NCBI GenBank assembly: GCA_037951165.1
Contig: JBBDHG010000008.1
Location: forward strand, 11,813,501 to 11,877,500
DNA from: Lophius americanus
Taxonomy: Eukaryota > Chordata > Actinopteri > Lophiiformes > Lophiidae
Length of the DNA: 64,000 nt
Direction: 5' to 3'
A program made the position numbers and the translations under genes. Within the stretch, counting starts at the first letter, position 1; the number at the start of each line of letters is the position of its first letter. Below, one piece after another: positions 41,101 to 51,205 of the stretch. The notes beneath the pieces are model-generated. The model had not been told where the DNA came from. It was given only the letters and a program-made list of their open reading frames with translations, and did no database searches.

Positions 41101-44100
41101 AAATGCAGCTTTTAAGAGAGAAGAATGCAACTGCTTTTCCCATAGCTCCAGTCCTGTAAAATACAGTAAGACATTAACACTCAGAAGGCCCCCGTTGGCA
41201 TTTATATCCTGTCCCACTAACCCCGAGAACTATGGGAAGTACAAATATAAGTATGCAGAATCGCTGTCCTTGCCCTTGGGCACACAGACCATGAACAAAT
41301 TGTTTTACCGTGGAGGAAAGTTCACTTCATGTCCATTAGTCAAGGCCATAATGGAGTCGCGTTTCTCCCATAGAGGAATTCCCATTAAAGGTCATGATAC
41401 TAGACCCACTGTTATCATTTGTTTATCTGAAGGATTTCTTTAGTCTGGGCTTTGAATTACCAATAAAATTTTAACACTGAAATGAACTATTTTAGTTATT
41501 AGACTCAGATGCCATCCTGTGTGTCATTTCTCCTTCTGCTTAATATGGTGCTTTCCTCTTCCAGTTTTTTGTTAAAGGAGTATTAAACACATGTGAATGC
41601 TCAGTAAATGGACATGGTTATCTTCTCGCACGCACACTCTAAATTATTACAGCTGAAACTACCTCTGCATCAGACATGATTAAGACCGCTAATTACCATG
41701 TTTTTGTTTTTGCATGTTATTTATGGACTAAATCTGGTTATGAACTCCCACTGTTAGTCTCTGCTTCCAGCAGCCAGAGGGGTTATGATCATAGTAAATC
41801 CATGCTGTTAAATTAAAAAAAAAAAAAAAAGCTAATTATCCTATGCTAAAGAAAATTAATGGTTGGCTTAATGTAATTAACTAAACGGACAAGATCATTT
41901 GGTAAATACAGAGTATGATCTCAAGGTCAGCCTTAAGAAAAGGATTTGAGGGGAAACTAACACCTCATCATAAACACCAGTGACAACAACTACCGTTTAT
42001 ATTTATCATTTACATCTTCATTATTATTATTATTATTATTGTTTAGGTATTGGCAAAGTTAAATTTTATTGTCCGAGTTATTTAACACCCCTGCACTGAT
42101 TATCCATTTCTCATCAGATTACTTTTCTTGTATTTCAGGATTCCGTAAAATCAGCCTTGATGACCTGCGCAAAGCCTACATCGTCAAGGACGTGCAGCAG
42201 TATATACTTCACAGGCTGGACCAGGAGGAGGCCCTGAGGCAGCACCTCACCAAGGAGACCGCCGAGATGCTCAACCAACTCCATATCAAAAGCAGCGGCT
42301 GCTTCCTCTACCTGGAGCGTGTGCTGGATGGTGTGGTGGAGAACTTTATCATGCTTCGGGAGATCCGTGACATCCCTGGCACTCTCAATGGCCTCTACCT
42401 GTGGCTATGCCAGAGACTATTTGTCAGAAAACAATTTGCCAAAGTCCAACCCATCCTTAATGTAATCCTGGCCACTTGCAGGCCACTCACGGTCAAGGAA
42501 CTGTACCATGCAGTCTGGACCAAAAACATGACACTAACTATGGAAGAATTTCAGAAAAAGATGGACATTCTCTCAAAGTTGTTGGTCGATGGCCTCGGGA
42601 GTACTAAAATCCTTTTTCACTACAGTTTTGCAGAGTGGCTACTGGATGTCAAGCATTGCACCCAGAAGTACTTGTGCAATGCAGCAGAGGGACACCGGAT
42701 GCTTGCAATGAGTTACACTTGCCGGGCAAAGCAGCTCAAACCACTTGAAGTTCAGGAATTTGCGCTCCACCTCGTTAATTCTAATCTGCAAATTGAGCCA
42801 TTTAATCTGGCTCTGTGGATGGTTTGGAACGGAACCCCTGCTAAAGACTCTCTGACCACTTCCATACCAAGAGAACAAGAAGTACTGCAACTTCTGGTCA
42901 AAGCTGGCGCTCACGTAAACAACGAAGATGATCATGCATCATGTATTGTACAACAGGCCCTTGAAAGAGAGGACTCCATTAGGACATTACTCGACAACGG
43001 GGCATCTGTGAACCAGTGTGACTCCAGTGGGAGAACTCTGCTGGCAAATGCCGCATACAGTGGAAATCTTGATGTGGTCAACCTGCTCATATCTAGAGGG
43101 GCAAACATGGAGCTTGAAGACAACCATGGACAAACAGCACTTACTCTTGCTGCGAGGCAGGGTCATACCAAAGTGGTCAACTGTCTTATTGGTTGTGAGG
43201 CCAACATAAACCACACTGATCATGATGGGTGGACTGCTCTGCGCTCTGCAGCCTGGGGTGGACATTCAGAGGTTGTATCCGCTCTGCTCTATGCTGGTGC
43301 CAAAGTGGACTGTGCTGATGCTGATGGCAGAACTGCCTTGAGAGCTGCAGCTTGGGGAGGCCATGAAGACATAGTATTGAACCTCCTCCAGCACGGGGCG
43401 GAGGTGAACAAGGCTGACAATGAAGGAAGAACAGCCCTGATTGCTGCAGCATACATGGGACACAGAGAGATTGTTGAGCACCTCTTGGACCACGGAGCTG
43501 AAGTTAATCATGAAGATGTGGATGGAAGGACAGCTCTGTCTGTTGCTGCTCTCTGTGTCCCTGCAAGTAAAGGCCATGCCTCTGTTGTGAGCCTTCTGAT
43601 TGACAGGGGAGCAGAAGTTGACCACTGTGATAAAGACTGCATGACTCCTCTCCTCGTGGCTGGCTATGAAGGACATGTGGATGTAGTTGATCTGCTTCTT
43701 GAAGGTGGGGCTGATGTGGATCACACAGACAACAATGGTCGCACTCCTCTCCTTGCTGCTGCATCAATGGGCCATGCCTCTGTTGTCAACACGCTGCTTT
43801 TCTGGGGAGCTGCTGTTGATAGCATCGACAGCGAGGGAAGAACTGTGCTGAGCATTGCATCAGCCCAGGGTAACGTGGAGGTGGTCAGGACTCTGCTGGA
43901 CAGAGGTCTGGATGAGAATCACAGGGACGATGCAGGCTGGACCCCGCTTCACATGGCTTCATTTGAGGGCCACCGCCAAGTGTGCGATGCCCTCATTGAG
44001 CAAGGTGCTCGTTGTACAGAGGTTGATAATGATGGCAGAATACCGCTGATATTAGCTGCACAAGAAGGACATTATGACTGTGTGCACATTCTTCTGGAAA

Positions 44101-45677
44101 ACAAGTCTTGCATTGATGAGAAGGGGTATGATGGGAGGAATTCTCTCAGGGTGGCTGCACTAGAAGGCCACAGGGACATTGTTGAACTGCTGTTGAGCCA
44201 CGGTGCTGATATAGATTATAAAGATGCAGATGGACGCCCGACACTCTACATATTGGCACTCGAAAATCAGCTGGCTATGACTGAATATTTTCTTGAAAAT
44301 GGAGCAAATGTGGAGGCTTGTGACGCTGAGGGCAGAACAGCCCTCCACGTGTCCTGCTGGCAAGGACATGTTGAAATGGTGAGGCTGCTGATTAACTATC
44401 ATGCTGATGTGAATGCCTGTGACAATGAGAAGCGATCAGCCCTCCAGTCTGCTGCATGGCAAGGGCACACAAAAGTGGTGCAGTTTTTGATCGAGAATGG
44501 CACACATGTGGATCACACATGCAATCAGGGAGCAACGGCACTAGGCATAGCTGCACAAGAGGGTCACATTGATGTTGTTCAAATACTTCTCGAAAATGGT
44601 GCCGATCCAAACCATGCTGACCAGTTTGGACGTACAGCAATGAGAGTGGCAGCTAAAGGTGGACACTCAATGATCATAAAACTTCTGGAAAAGTATGGGG
44701 CAACAACTTTAAATGGCTGTAATCCCTCACCAGTGCACACCATGGAAGAAAAGACCCCATTGACCGGAAAAATGCAATCTCTCACCATTAAATCAAGTAG
44801 CTCTGGCAGTACTGGGGCAGGGGATATGCAGTCATCTGGACGTGGTCTACCCAACGGACCCGTCCATGCTTTCAGTTCTCCATCAGAATCTCCTGATTCT
44901 ACAGTAGACAGAAAAAAATCCTCCCTATCAAATAACTCCCTCAAGAGTTCCAAGAACTCATCTTTGAGAACCACGTCATCCACAGCCACGGCACAGACGG
45001 TGCCGATCGACAGCTTTCATGGACTGACATTCACAGAGCAAATTCAACAGCACTCACTGCCTCGCAGCCGGAGTAGACAGTCCATTGTCTCCCCCTCTTC
45101 TACAACTAAGTCCATTAGCCAGCAACCATCATCTCCATCCAATGACTTTGACTGGTCTCAGTTAAAACCTGGCCTGAAGTCAACAAAGGGAAGTAAGACC
45201 GGAAACGGGACATCAAACGGCAAAGGTGCTCTGGGAGACAAGAAGAAAAACAAGAATAGTGGATCAACAGGTCAAGGTCAGGTTCTGGAGTATGAGATGA
45301 CACAGTTTGACAAGAGGATCGCCCTCAACAAATCTGTAGCTAACATCGCAGTGAAAGATCCCCACTGTAAGATCATGATTGGTGGATCAAACAGGCAGGA
45401 AAGGGGGCAAAGCCAGGATCAGCTCTTCATCCAGCAGCAGAGCTGTTCTGAAAAAAAGAGGAATGGCATCATGACTAATCCCAACTATCATCTACAGGGT
45501 AATCAGGTTTTCCTGAGTAGGGTATCGGTTCCTCGGACTGTACAGAACAGAGGCCATCAGGATGTACTAGAGAACTACCCCATAGGGGAAACCGAGCTAA
45601 GCCTTAAACAAGCCCTGAAACTGCAGATAGAAGGATCAGACCCCGGGTTCACCTACAAAAAGGAGACTCCATTATAG
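7616..45677 (+). CDS. ankrd50: ANKRD50: ankyrin repeat domain-containing protein 50 (three coding exons)
   Basis: The spliced CDS is 7616-8121, 24296-24528 and 42139-45677: 4278 nt, 1425 residues plus TAG, close to the roughly 1430 residues of vertebrate ANKRD50. All junctions are GT-AG and keep frame (split codons AG|A and G|GA). Layout: N-terminal P-loop NTPase with Walker A GGPGSGKT (residues 75-82) and Walker B-type LLVDSIDE (187-194), a helical STAND-like linker (about 248-510), ankyrin repeats (about 510-1100) and a Ser-rich tail (about 1100-1425). ANKRD50 is reported as an endosomal partner of SNX27-retromer and the WASH complex, acting in recycling of cargo to the plasma membrane. Both coding introns are large (16.2 and 17.6 kb). 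No frameshift or premature stop is seen, so the gene looks intact. Confidence 0.97.
8640..8729 (+). repeat. Polypyrimidine (C/T) low-complexity tract
   Basis: About 90 bases, mostly C and T with short interruptions, dominated by CCCTCC, CTCTCCT and a run of T. It lies about 0.5 kb inside the first coding intron. The complementary strand is correspondingly purine-rich. Confidence 0.8.
10781..10965 (+). repeat. Decayed interspersed repeat (AGATCTTTCACTTACGTAAAA type)
   Basis: The opening AGATCTTTCACTTACGTAAAA, then ACAGAAATACCAAAATC and ATAATCTCGTACTTG, resembles a common teleost repeat whose consensus begins roughly 'gatcctttacttaagtaaaagta'. The 3' boundary is uncertain and the copy is strongly diverged. 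Confidence 0.4.
13427..13456. repeat. Perfect 13-bp inverted repeat (hairpin)
   Basis: CAATACACAACAT (13427-13439) is followed by a 4-base spacer GCTA and its exact reverse complement ATGTTGTGTATTG (13444-13456). It could form a tight cruciform or RNA hairpin. No associated element was recognised. Confidence 0.7.
15327..15370 (-). mobile_element. LINE/SINE 3' tail, partial copy
   Basis: On the minus strand it reads GTGCTATTATAAATTAAATG followed by an ATT-rich microsatellite. It matches the end of the copies at 4084-4160 and 59921-59984. Only the last 40 or so bases are preserved. Confidence 0.4.
18874..19045. repeat. Common teleost interspersed repeat ('GCAATCCATCCAGTGGTTGTTGAGACA' type)
   Basis: Recognised landmarks are AGGATTCATTCACTGGAGACC, then TCTCTGCACAAAACATC, GCAATCCATCCAGTGG, TTGTTGAGACA and CAGTGGTGGTGCTA. 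This succession is typical of a very frequent teleost repeat whose units also occur in tandem. The same kind of unit appears, more decayed, at 57842-59480. The family name is not known to me with certainty. Confidence 0.6.
21397..21490 (+). repeat. Common teleost interspersed repeat ('TTTATATAGCACCAATTCACAACAACAG' type)
   Basis: The series AATCTTAATTTATATAGCACC, AATTCACAACAACAGTTGTC, TCAAGGTGCTTTCCAGAAAG and AGCAGATCTCGATCAAAGTC corresponds to a familiar fish repeat with the consensus order 'atttatatagcacc-aattca-acaac-tcaaggcactttacag-agcaggtc'. This is a truncated copy. Confidence 0.6.
22777..22964 (+). repeat. Common teleost interspersed repeat ('GATAGGCCCCAGCCCCC' type)
   Basis: The order of boxes is diagnostic: GACTCTAAATTGCC, GTGAGTGTGACTGGTTG, GATAAACTGGCGACTCGTCC, TACCCCGCCTCCCGC, CAGCTGGGATAGGCCCCAG, CAACAGGATAAGCGGTTCCAG and a GAATGAATG end. 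It is well preserved compared with the other repeats here, which suggests a younger insertion. Confidence 0.7.
23855..24002 (+). mobile_element. Tc1-like deletion derivative next to ankrd50 exon 24296
   Basis: The left half resembles the transposase segment after the helix-turn-helix (encoding RRTTITQIA, then KVSEHKLH). It then jumps directly to the family's 3' end (AVLAATRGPIQY and terminal GGTTTCAATGTTATGG, closing with a TA at 24001). The catalytic core is deleted and no 5' terminal repeat is visible. It belongs to the same family as 6397-6879 and ends about 290 bp before the exon acceptor. Confidence 0.7.
24296..24528 (+). CDS. ankrd50: ankrd50 coding exon 2 (Walker B exon)
   Basis: Encodes residues 169 (last base) to 246 and the first base of codon 247. 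The acceptor CTCCTTTCCTCAG ends at 24295 and the donor is GTAAGC at 24529. It contains QSLFLLVDSIDEG (residues 183-195), an hhhhD-x-x-DE Walker B arrangement of the STAND/NACHT type. It then has a low-conservation Gly/Ser-rich loop and the conserved LLASHHEFLPPWLLLICSAR block. The nucleotide-binding site is therefore assembled from two exons 16 kb apart. Confidence 0.95.
26175..26237 (+). repeat. (GATG)n / (GGAT)n microsatellite
   Basis: Starts as GATGAA units, shifts to GGATGAT, then to eight or more GGAT tetranucleotides. Confidence 0.95.
26933..27000 (-). mobile_element. LINE/SINE 3' tail, copy on minus strand
   Basis: Reverse complement of the 4084-4160 family. On the minus strand it reads GTAACACTTTGAGAATTCATCC, AATTGTAAAGTGTGTTATTAATAAA, then ATT repeats. 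Clear similarity along about 65 bases. Confidence 0.6.
29867..29886 (+). repeat. Poly(G) run of 20
   Basis: Twenty consecutive G residues preceded by a G-rich segment, read directly. Length may be affected by sequencing or assembly. Confidence 0.9.
32917..32932 (+). repeat. Poly(C) run of 16
   Basis: Sixteen consecutive C residues in an AT-rich context, read directly. Confidence 0.9.
33348..34487. mobile_element. Probable nonautonomous hAT-like element with 8-bp target-site duplication
   Basis: The 1140-bp segment is bounded by a direct repeat GGAATTAA at 33340-33347 and 34488-34495, the 8-bp size typical of hAT insertions. The left end begins GGGCTGCATTATTTAG. The right end, read inward on the other strand, begins AGTAGAGCTGCACGATTAA. 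Both resemble the 'gggctgcacgatta' ends of fish hAT elements, though the two ends match each other only over the GCTGCA-type core. There is no transposase-like ORF inside, and several open frames under 100 codons show no motifs. Confidence 0.45.
38014..38038 (+). repeat. (CT)n microsatellite
   Basis: About twelve uninterrupted CT units, followed by CACCCACACA. Confidence 0.95.
42020..42040 (+). repeat. (ATT)n microsatellite near the exon 3 acceptor
   Basis: Seven ATT units ending about 100 bases before the acceptor at 42138. Confidence 0.95.
42139..45677 (+). CDS. ankrd50: ankrd50 coding exon 3 (ankyrin repeats and C-terminal tail)
   Basis: A single 3539-nt exon encodes residues 247-1425, ending TAG at 45675-45677. 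Residues 248-510 are the conserved linker (starting FRKISLDDLRKAYIVKD, with GCFLYLERVLDG and HYSFAEWLLDVKHCTQ). About 18-19 ankyrin repeats follow (510-1100), most with the G-R-T-A-L-x-x-A-A-x-x-G-H core. One repeat has a five-residue insertion (AALCVPASKGH). The tail is Ser/Lys/Thr-rich (SSLSNNSLKSS; LPRSRSRQS) and ends in the conserved SLKQALKLQIEG block and KKETPL. Unusual residues are Glu600 where neighbouring repeats carry Gly (GCEANIN) and Cys747 where most have Gly (DKDCMTPL). Putting the whole repeat array in one uninterrupted exon is typical of this gene. Confidence 0.97.
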
Positions 45678-45680
45678 CTG

Positions 45681-45950
45681 GTAAGAGATACTTTTCAAAA
45701 TATGACTCCAGTATGTGCTCATATTGAAATACAGTAAACATTTGTTCAAAAGTTGAAATCAAGGTCAGAGCAAGAACAAAACTTTTTTTCTGTCTATCCA
45801 CAATTGTAAACTAAAAGGGTAACTGACTTCTAGTTGATACTGTATTACACTTAACCCAACTACCATTGGTTGGATTTAATTCAACTTGCATGAAGAATCT
45901 TTATCCCTCCAAACAAAACATTAACCCCAGTAATTCCTCTGCTGTTTCAG
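45681..45950 (+). other. Predicted 3' UTR intron of ankrd50 (270 bp)
   Basis: The stop TAG (45675-45677) is followed by CTG and a consensus donor GTAAGA at 45681. The acceptor TCCTCTGCTGTTTCAG ends at 45950, with a branch-like TTAAC at about 45921. The junction would lie three bases after the stop, well inside the distance that spares a transcript from nonsense-mediated decay. This is predicted from splice signals only; the protein is the same whether or not it is spliced. Confidence 0.45.
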
Positions 45951-46178
45951 ATGTCCTGAATGCCAATCCGTCATGCAGACATCGGAGGGAATGTGCCAAA
46001 GCAACTGTTTTCATCCGCTTAAAAAAAGTTTATCAATTAGAGACCTCAAAATTCCTAGGGACAATTTCTGCTGCCTAAGGCTTACATGAACTGATACATC
46101 GATGTGCCTACATCTGTTACAGCCTTCTTCTTCTTGTGCTCACGCAAACCATCATTTTAATTTAATGTATTGCTATTT

Positions 46179-46184
46179 AATAAA
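46179..46184 (+). terminator. Proximal poly(A) signal (AATAAA) of ankrd50
   Basis: Canonical hexamer about 0.5 kb after the stop. Its downstream region has only a weak GT-rich element (CAGTGTATGCAC). It may give a shorter alternative 3' end. Confidence 0.35.
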
Positions 46185-47636
46185 CAGTGTATGCACTTTT
46201 AAAAGAGTAAAAAATGACAGACATGCATTTGTTCTATTCACTTTGTACCGCCTCCATGTTTTATCAGAGTAACTGTTTGAAACAAACATACCAATGCATT
46301 TTATTATTTTATTGCTCTGTCTTGTTTTACTCTCTCACACTGACAGCAATGAACCGCTGAGTACATTGTTACAAAACACAGGACATAACAGTAATTGGTG
46401 CCATGGTATGAATTCAATTGCATTGATAGTCTGCCTTTCTAGAGACCCCAAATAATCTGTGTTAACCTCGATCAGTGAGCTAAACCTATGTTGTGTGTAT
46501 TATGTCAATAGCTATGGCAATTTAATTCATGAGTATATACAAGCATATTTATTTTTGGAAAAAAAAGCCACTTTTGCTGCATTTTGTGTCACATTAAGCT
46601 CTACCATGGTGCTGTGTTCAGAAGTTGCCTGCAGTTATTTTAGACTCCATATTTTGTTGGCTTTTGTGCGTTTGTGTATTGAGAAATGAGAAAAGGAAGG
46701 TTCATTGAAATGTAAAAAAAAAAAATCTCGTCCCTATGGGATTTTTCATTTGCTTGTGTGTTTTATTATTTTGTGTGTGCATAAAAAGAATATTTAAACA
46801 GCCCAGCGTGTAACGTCAGCAAGCGTTTGGTGCTAATAAATGTGGCCATTTCCAGTGAAAGCAGCGGCTTAAAGAAACCCATTTGTCTGCAGAGTAAAAT
46901 GTGCAACTCCCTGCAGTAAAAGAAACAAAATTCAAGCTTTGTGTCCATCGTCATGTGGTTGATTTTCAGTGATTCCTGCTGGATTTTTTTTTTTAGGCTC
47001 AAAAGAGTTCAGCCATCAAGACAACTCATAGCTGTGAATGAATTTTTTTGAAATGCAGAGATGTAAAGCCAAAGTTAAAACAACATAACTACGTCCCACC
47101 TTCTCCCCGTGAGAAGCTGGATATCAGTTCAGCGGGACCCGACCCCACGGGAGACGGAGGGGAGGAGGTGCTTGACTGTGGCACTAAGGGAACTGAAACA
47201 TCTGTTTCTCATGAACTGGAGCTGCTCTAGCGTTTACAGACTGTCATATTTTTGCAGGATTTTCATATTGTCAACAGTGAGCTATTTTTGCCAAGAACTG
47301 GGATCACGGGGGGCAGAAACCTATCGCATGCACAAACCCTTATAAGCCCTAATGAAAGCTCTCCACTCTTCAGCGCTACCGTAGCTCAAACATACGCCAT
47401 GAAGGGTCAACAGAACGATTCAAGGCAGGACTGGGTCAGGAGTCAGTGTTGGAAGTCATACTGTATAGTCTTATTGAGCAGTTATCTCGTTTGTCTGGAC
47501 TGTGTTTCGTCTGTCACCTTTGATTTGACCGTCAGTGATCGGACTGTAAATAGCTTGCCATGTACATTCAACATTCATTTAAAAAGAATTCCTGTATCAT
47601 ATGAAGTGGAATTTACTGATGTATATTAAAGTGCTT

Positions 47637-47642
47637 AATAAA
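47637..47642 (+). terminator. Distal poly(A) signal (AATAAA) of ankrd50
   Basis: Canonical hexamer followed about 35 bases later by a strong GT-rich element (CTTTGTGTGTG near 47683-47693), the usual arrangement of a functional cleavage site. It is the best candidate for the main gene end. Confidence 0.6.
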
Positions 47643-47664
47643 CATATTTGCTTTACTGCTGGAA

Positions 47665-50600
47665 GAAAGATCTCTGTGCATTTCTTTGTGTGTGAATAAG
47701 ACTGCATATCAACCGAATGCAGTAAAGGTAGTTGTGGCAGGCCAACATTTTCTCACTACGGAGTAAGGAAAACATTATCCTGAAGGCTATTAATCCCCAA
47801 ATCATCTTCCACGGTGACGAGCCAATACTTTTTTTAAATTATGTAGACGGGATTAAAACAATTTGCTTAGTTTTAAGAAAGCAAAGAAACAGAAATATGT
47901 TATACACACACATAGCAGTTAATAGATGTTTAAACGTAAAACAAATTATTCATAATCCATGAATGTGCCCTACAGCTACATTCAAATTAATATCAAATCC
48001 CACATCCCACAACTTTTATGACTATTGAGCAACCCACGCCCCCTAAACAGTCACACACAAATAAATCCATCCTGTCTGTCCTCAAAACTCAATACACACT
48101 CAAGTGCATTAACAATCATCCCCTCCTAGCAGAACTCATTTCCACAAATGAGTACTGACACCACAAAAACATATAACATTACACACACGTACACACAAAA
48201 ACTAAGTCTTCCTTGGGACTTAATGCTGGCCTTTAGTCCCCTCCATCAATGTTGGTCCTTTCTCGTCTTCCAGTGGGCTTCATAAAGTGAGTTCCATAAC
48301 TTATAAAAAATTTTCCAAATTCAAGGCAGACTGATTTGTCGAAGGAAGAAATCCTTAGAATTGAGAAACAAATGACTTTTTTTATATTCAGATTAATAAA
48401 CCTGAACATTTAAATCATGCAAAATCTCAGCTCCCCGTGGTCTAAAGAAGTATTTGAAGGCTGACACTCATCTTCCTTCTGACGGCACTTACACAATGAT
48501 GGTAAAGTTTTGGAGGGAGGAGAGACCTGACACCAGTGGGAACCCTGAGCCTGGGATGATGAACACAACCGCACTCTCCTAGTAAGGGTCAATGAGAGGT
48601 GTCACAGAATTCAGTTGCTCCAAGAACTTTAAGTCCAGAAAGTCACTTCTTTGCCAGTAGGGTCTAAACTTTTGCACACTTCATCACCAATGGCTCGTTT
48701 AGGATGTGTTGGCTTTTGAAGCCAATAAAATACTGTGTAGCCTTGTTGGCTAATCAAATATGATTTTTTATCAGGTGACTACATTTTCTCAGAACCATTT
48801 GTTGGTTTGACAGGTGTCTTACACATACCAAACACCACGAGAGAGGATCTACTAGATCTCAAGTAAAAATTAAATCATCCGACAAGTACCTGTCATAGTA
48901 CCATCTCTTCTTTGTCGCGCTGCTGTGCTACCACTGGCTGATGAGGTTGATATCTTGCATTCATATTTAACTTATTCTGGACTGTTTTTTGTGCATCGTG
49001 CAACATTTGTAATGATTTTTATGCTAATGCAAAAAAGGGTGTAGTAGTATTTAATGGGATGTTGCTTAACTACCAGACCAAAAGGCTAAAATAAACAGGT
49101 AGGTACAGGAACAGGAAGTTCCAGAAATGGGCAATCTGCAGGGACCATTAGCTCCCTCTGTCTTCTCACTATTCCTGTCTATTGAATACAGATGCTTTTT
49201 GATCTGCTGAAGTACAAAAGGGCTGCAACAACTCAGACTCTACTGTTAATACCTACCCCAGTCATCATACGCTGGATAACCAAACCAGGACACTGCAGCA
49301 TCACAACACAGGGATCAAGCTGAGGCTGAGGAGACGACTGTGCCAAGCAATATCACTGCCCTTGTTCCAGTTCACCCGGTTCATCTCTGACGAGCAGGAG
49401 CTGCAAGATAGATCAAATACAGAGATGGCTCAGTGGTTAGGAGATTTATTTAGTTTTAATACAAATTTTATGAAATCGCATGCTTCACATATTATGTATT
49501 GTCACAAGGGTTTGAATCGAGAATGGTTTCATGGCGTTCTAGAAACTAACTTCAGCTGTGTTTGTTACATTGGATGAGCAGCACCTGGGATTCTGGCCAA
49601 AAGACTAGTGATAAGAATTGTTTCGCTGACTTATTGAGCTTAATTGCCATCACCGAACACCTTTGGGAACGGGGCCACAGTTGCTGAAGTGCTATTAAGA
49701 TTTCTGGACGTAACAGCTTTTTCTGTATGTTTTGAGAGGGTTGGTGTTGATGAGTAAACCATCTGGCACTGATGTCATGTAGTGTGTACTGTCCAAGCTT
49801 AAAGGCTTCCTGTTCAGCCATCCGCCAGTGGCCACATCTGGTTCTCCTTCATCCATACCCTTGTTTTGGATACAGTGCTAACAAGCTCCCACACACTATA
49901 CACAACATGGCGACAGTTGTGGCCGAGTTGTTCCGGACACAACTTCAAACCCCTTCTTCCTGTGTGCCATATGCACGCAGGTTTTCATTCCAGAAAAACA
50001 CTTTAGAAGAAGATTTCTAGCTTAGCACTTTTTTTAAGCGAATTCAGCTGCTGGTGCTGTTAGGTTTGCCTGAAAACCATTTGAAACTAAATCAGCACAA
50101 GATAATTCAATCACATTTTTGGAAAGAGACTCCTCCAAAGTATGTGAAACACATCTTTTCAGTTTGGCAGGGCCGTGAGCCCGGTGTATTGTTACCAACT
50201 CTCTGGTGCGTTTCTGTTGCTCATTATCATGCAGATGTTTCCACAAGACAATGATGCATTGGACTTTGGGACAAGACTACTCACACTATAGGCTGTGGTT
50301 TGAAACCCAGAGAATTCAGTTAAGGGTTTCATAAAATAGGAAAGAGGGAGTGCAACAGGCCAAACCTAACTGAAGGGTTCAGATTCAAACAAATCTACAG
50401 TCATGTGACTAAAGTTCACTGCAGCTCTCATCTCAATATTTCCATCAGGAGATACTATTAGAGGAACATAGAAGAATAATCGAATCGTGAACAGAGGGTA
50501 CAAAGTGCCTTTGGCACTATGATCCTGGCAGGAAGTAGGGAAGCTGTCTGACTGATGGAATAGGTGCTTCCAGTATGCAGAAGATTCCCCCCGGAGCACG

Positions 50601-51127
50601 GACACTGGTGTTGGTGATGTGGAATGGAGCTCGACTTTTGGATTACATTATACAAGGAAAACATCTGATGGGAGGAATTGACTGGAGGATAGCCAGGTCC
50701 AGGGTTGAGAAGGTGAGGGGGTGGAGGGAGGTTGCAAATCTTTGCAGAACTGAAGCGACAGCAGAGAGAGGGAGAGAGATAGTTTAAAGGTTGACAGCTG
50801 CCTAAGGATTGTTTTATGACCAAATTTGATTGGATGAAAAGGTAAATGTGATGGGGATCCCCAATTGATATTGGTAAAGTATATCAGTACAATATGCTGA
50901 TGTACTGCATCCCAGAGTACATCAGCGGATTTGCCATAACATTGTAACAACCTGCCTAATATTATGTATACAAAACAGCTCTGTGATGTACTGTGACACC
51001 TTTATTTTGTCATGGAAGATTATTATATCCCTTTGAAGTCGAAGATATTATGGATTCATCATCACTGCTGATCTTTTGTTTAACTCTTGGGGGGAGCTGT
51101 CTTGTAAATAAATTTTACCCTAAGAAT
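47665..51127. other. Downstream intergenic region, no gene recognised
   Basis: Mostly AT-rich sequence. Open frames are short and lack recognisable domains or good splice contexts. Several stretches (for example 49.1-50.3 and 50.55-50.8 kb) are less AT-rich, but no repeat family or gene could be assigned. Confidence 0.5.
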
Positions 51128-51205
51128 TAGAGATGCACCAAATGCAATTTTCTTGGCCGATCAGCGATTTTTATAAATTCTGACCGGCTGATTCTGTTTT
51201 TTTTT
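51128..51205 (+). mobile_element. hAT-type terminal remnant (TAGAGATGCACC)
   Basis: Starts TTAGAGATGCACCAAATG, then CTTGGCCGATCAGCGATTTTTATAAA and GACCGGCTGATT. It matches the recurrent 'agagatgcaccga...ggccgatc...' ends of fish hAT elements. The opposite end was not found, so only a terminal piece is claimed. Confidence 0.4.

Larger units (their letters stand above)
24529..42138 (+). other. ankrd50 coding intron 2 (17.6 kb)
   Basis: Donor GTAAGC at 24529 and acceptor CTTGTATTTCAG ending at 42138. No coding exon is recognised inside. Listed contents are microsatellites (26175-26237, 38014-38038, 42020-42040), G and C homopolymers (29867-29886, 32917-32932), a LINE/SINE tail (26933-27000) and a hAT-like element (33348-34487). 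The rest appears to be single-copy AT-rich intron. Some less AT-rich, higher-complexity stretches (near 40.6-40.85 and 41.17-41.44 kb) could be conserved noncoding sequence, but that needs alignment. Confidence 0.85.
45951..47660 (+). other. ankrd50 3' UTR (terminal exon)
   Basis: Extends from the predicted acceptor to about 15-20 bases after the distal poly(A) signal. It is AT-rich and noncoding, with the proximal signal AATAAA at 46179 and a Pumilio-type TGTAAATA near 47550. The short open frames near 47.05-47.63 kb have no family similarity and are taken as chance. The end coordinate is approximate. Confidence 0.6.

Noticed and set aside
42069..42138. Exon 3 reading frame extended upstream to 42069
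   Set aside because: The stretch before 42139 is intron with a consensus acceptor at 42138, and homology begins exactly at the junction.
42639..45303. Several minus-strand open frames of 60-150 codons under exon 3
   Set aside because: All are antisense or out-of-frame shadows of the ankyrin repeats; periodic repeats keep alternative frames open.
47048..47629. Open frames of 60-125 codons in the 3' UTR
   Set aside because: They lie between the ankrd50 stop and its poly(A) signal, overlap in different frames and have no family similarity.
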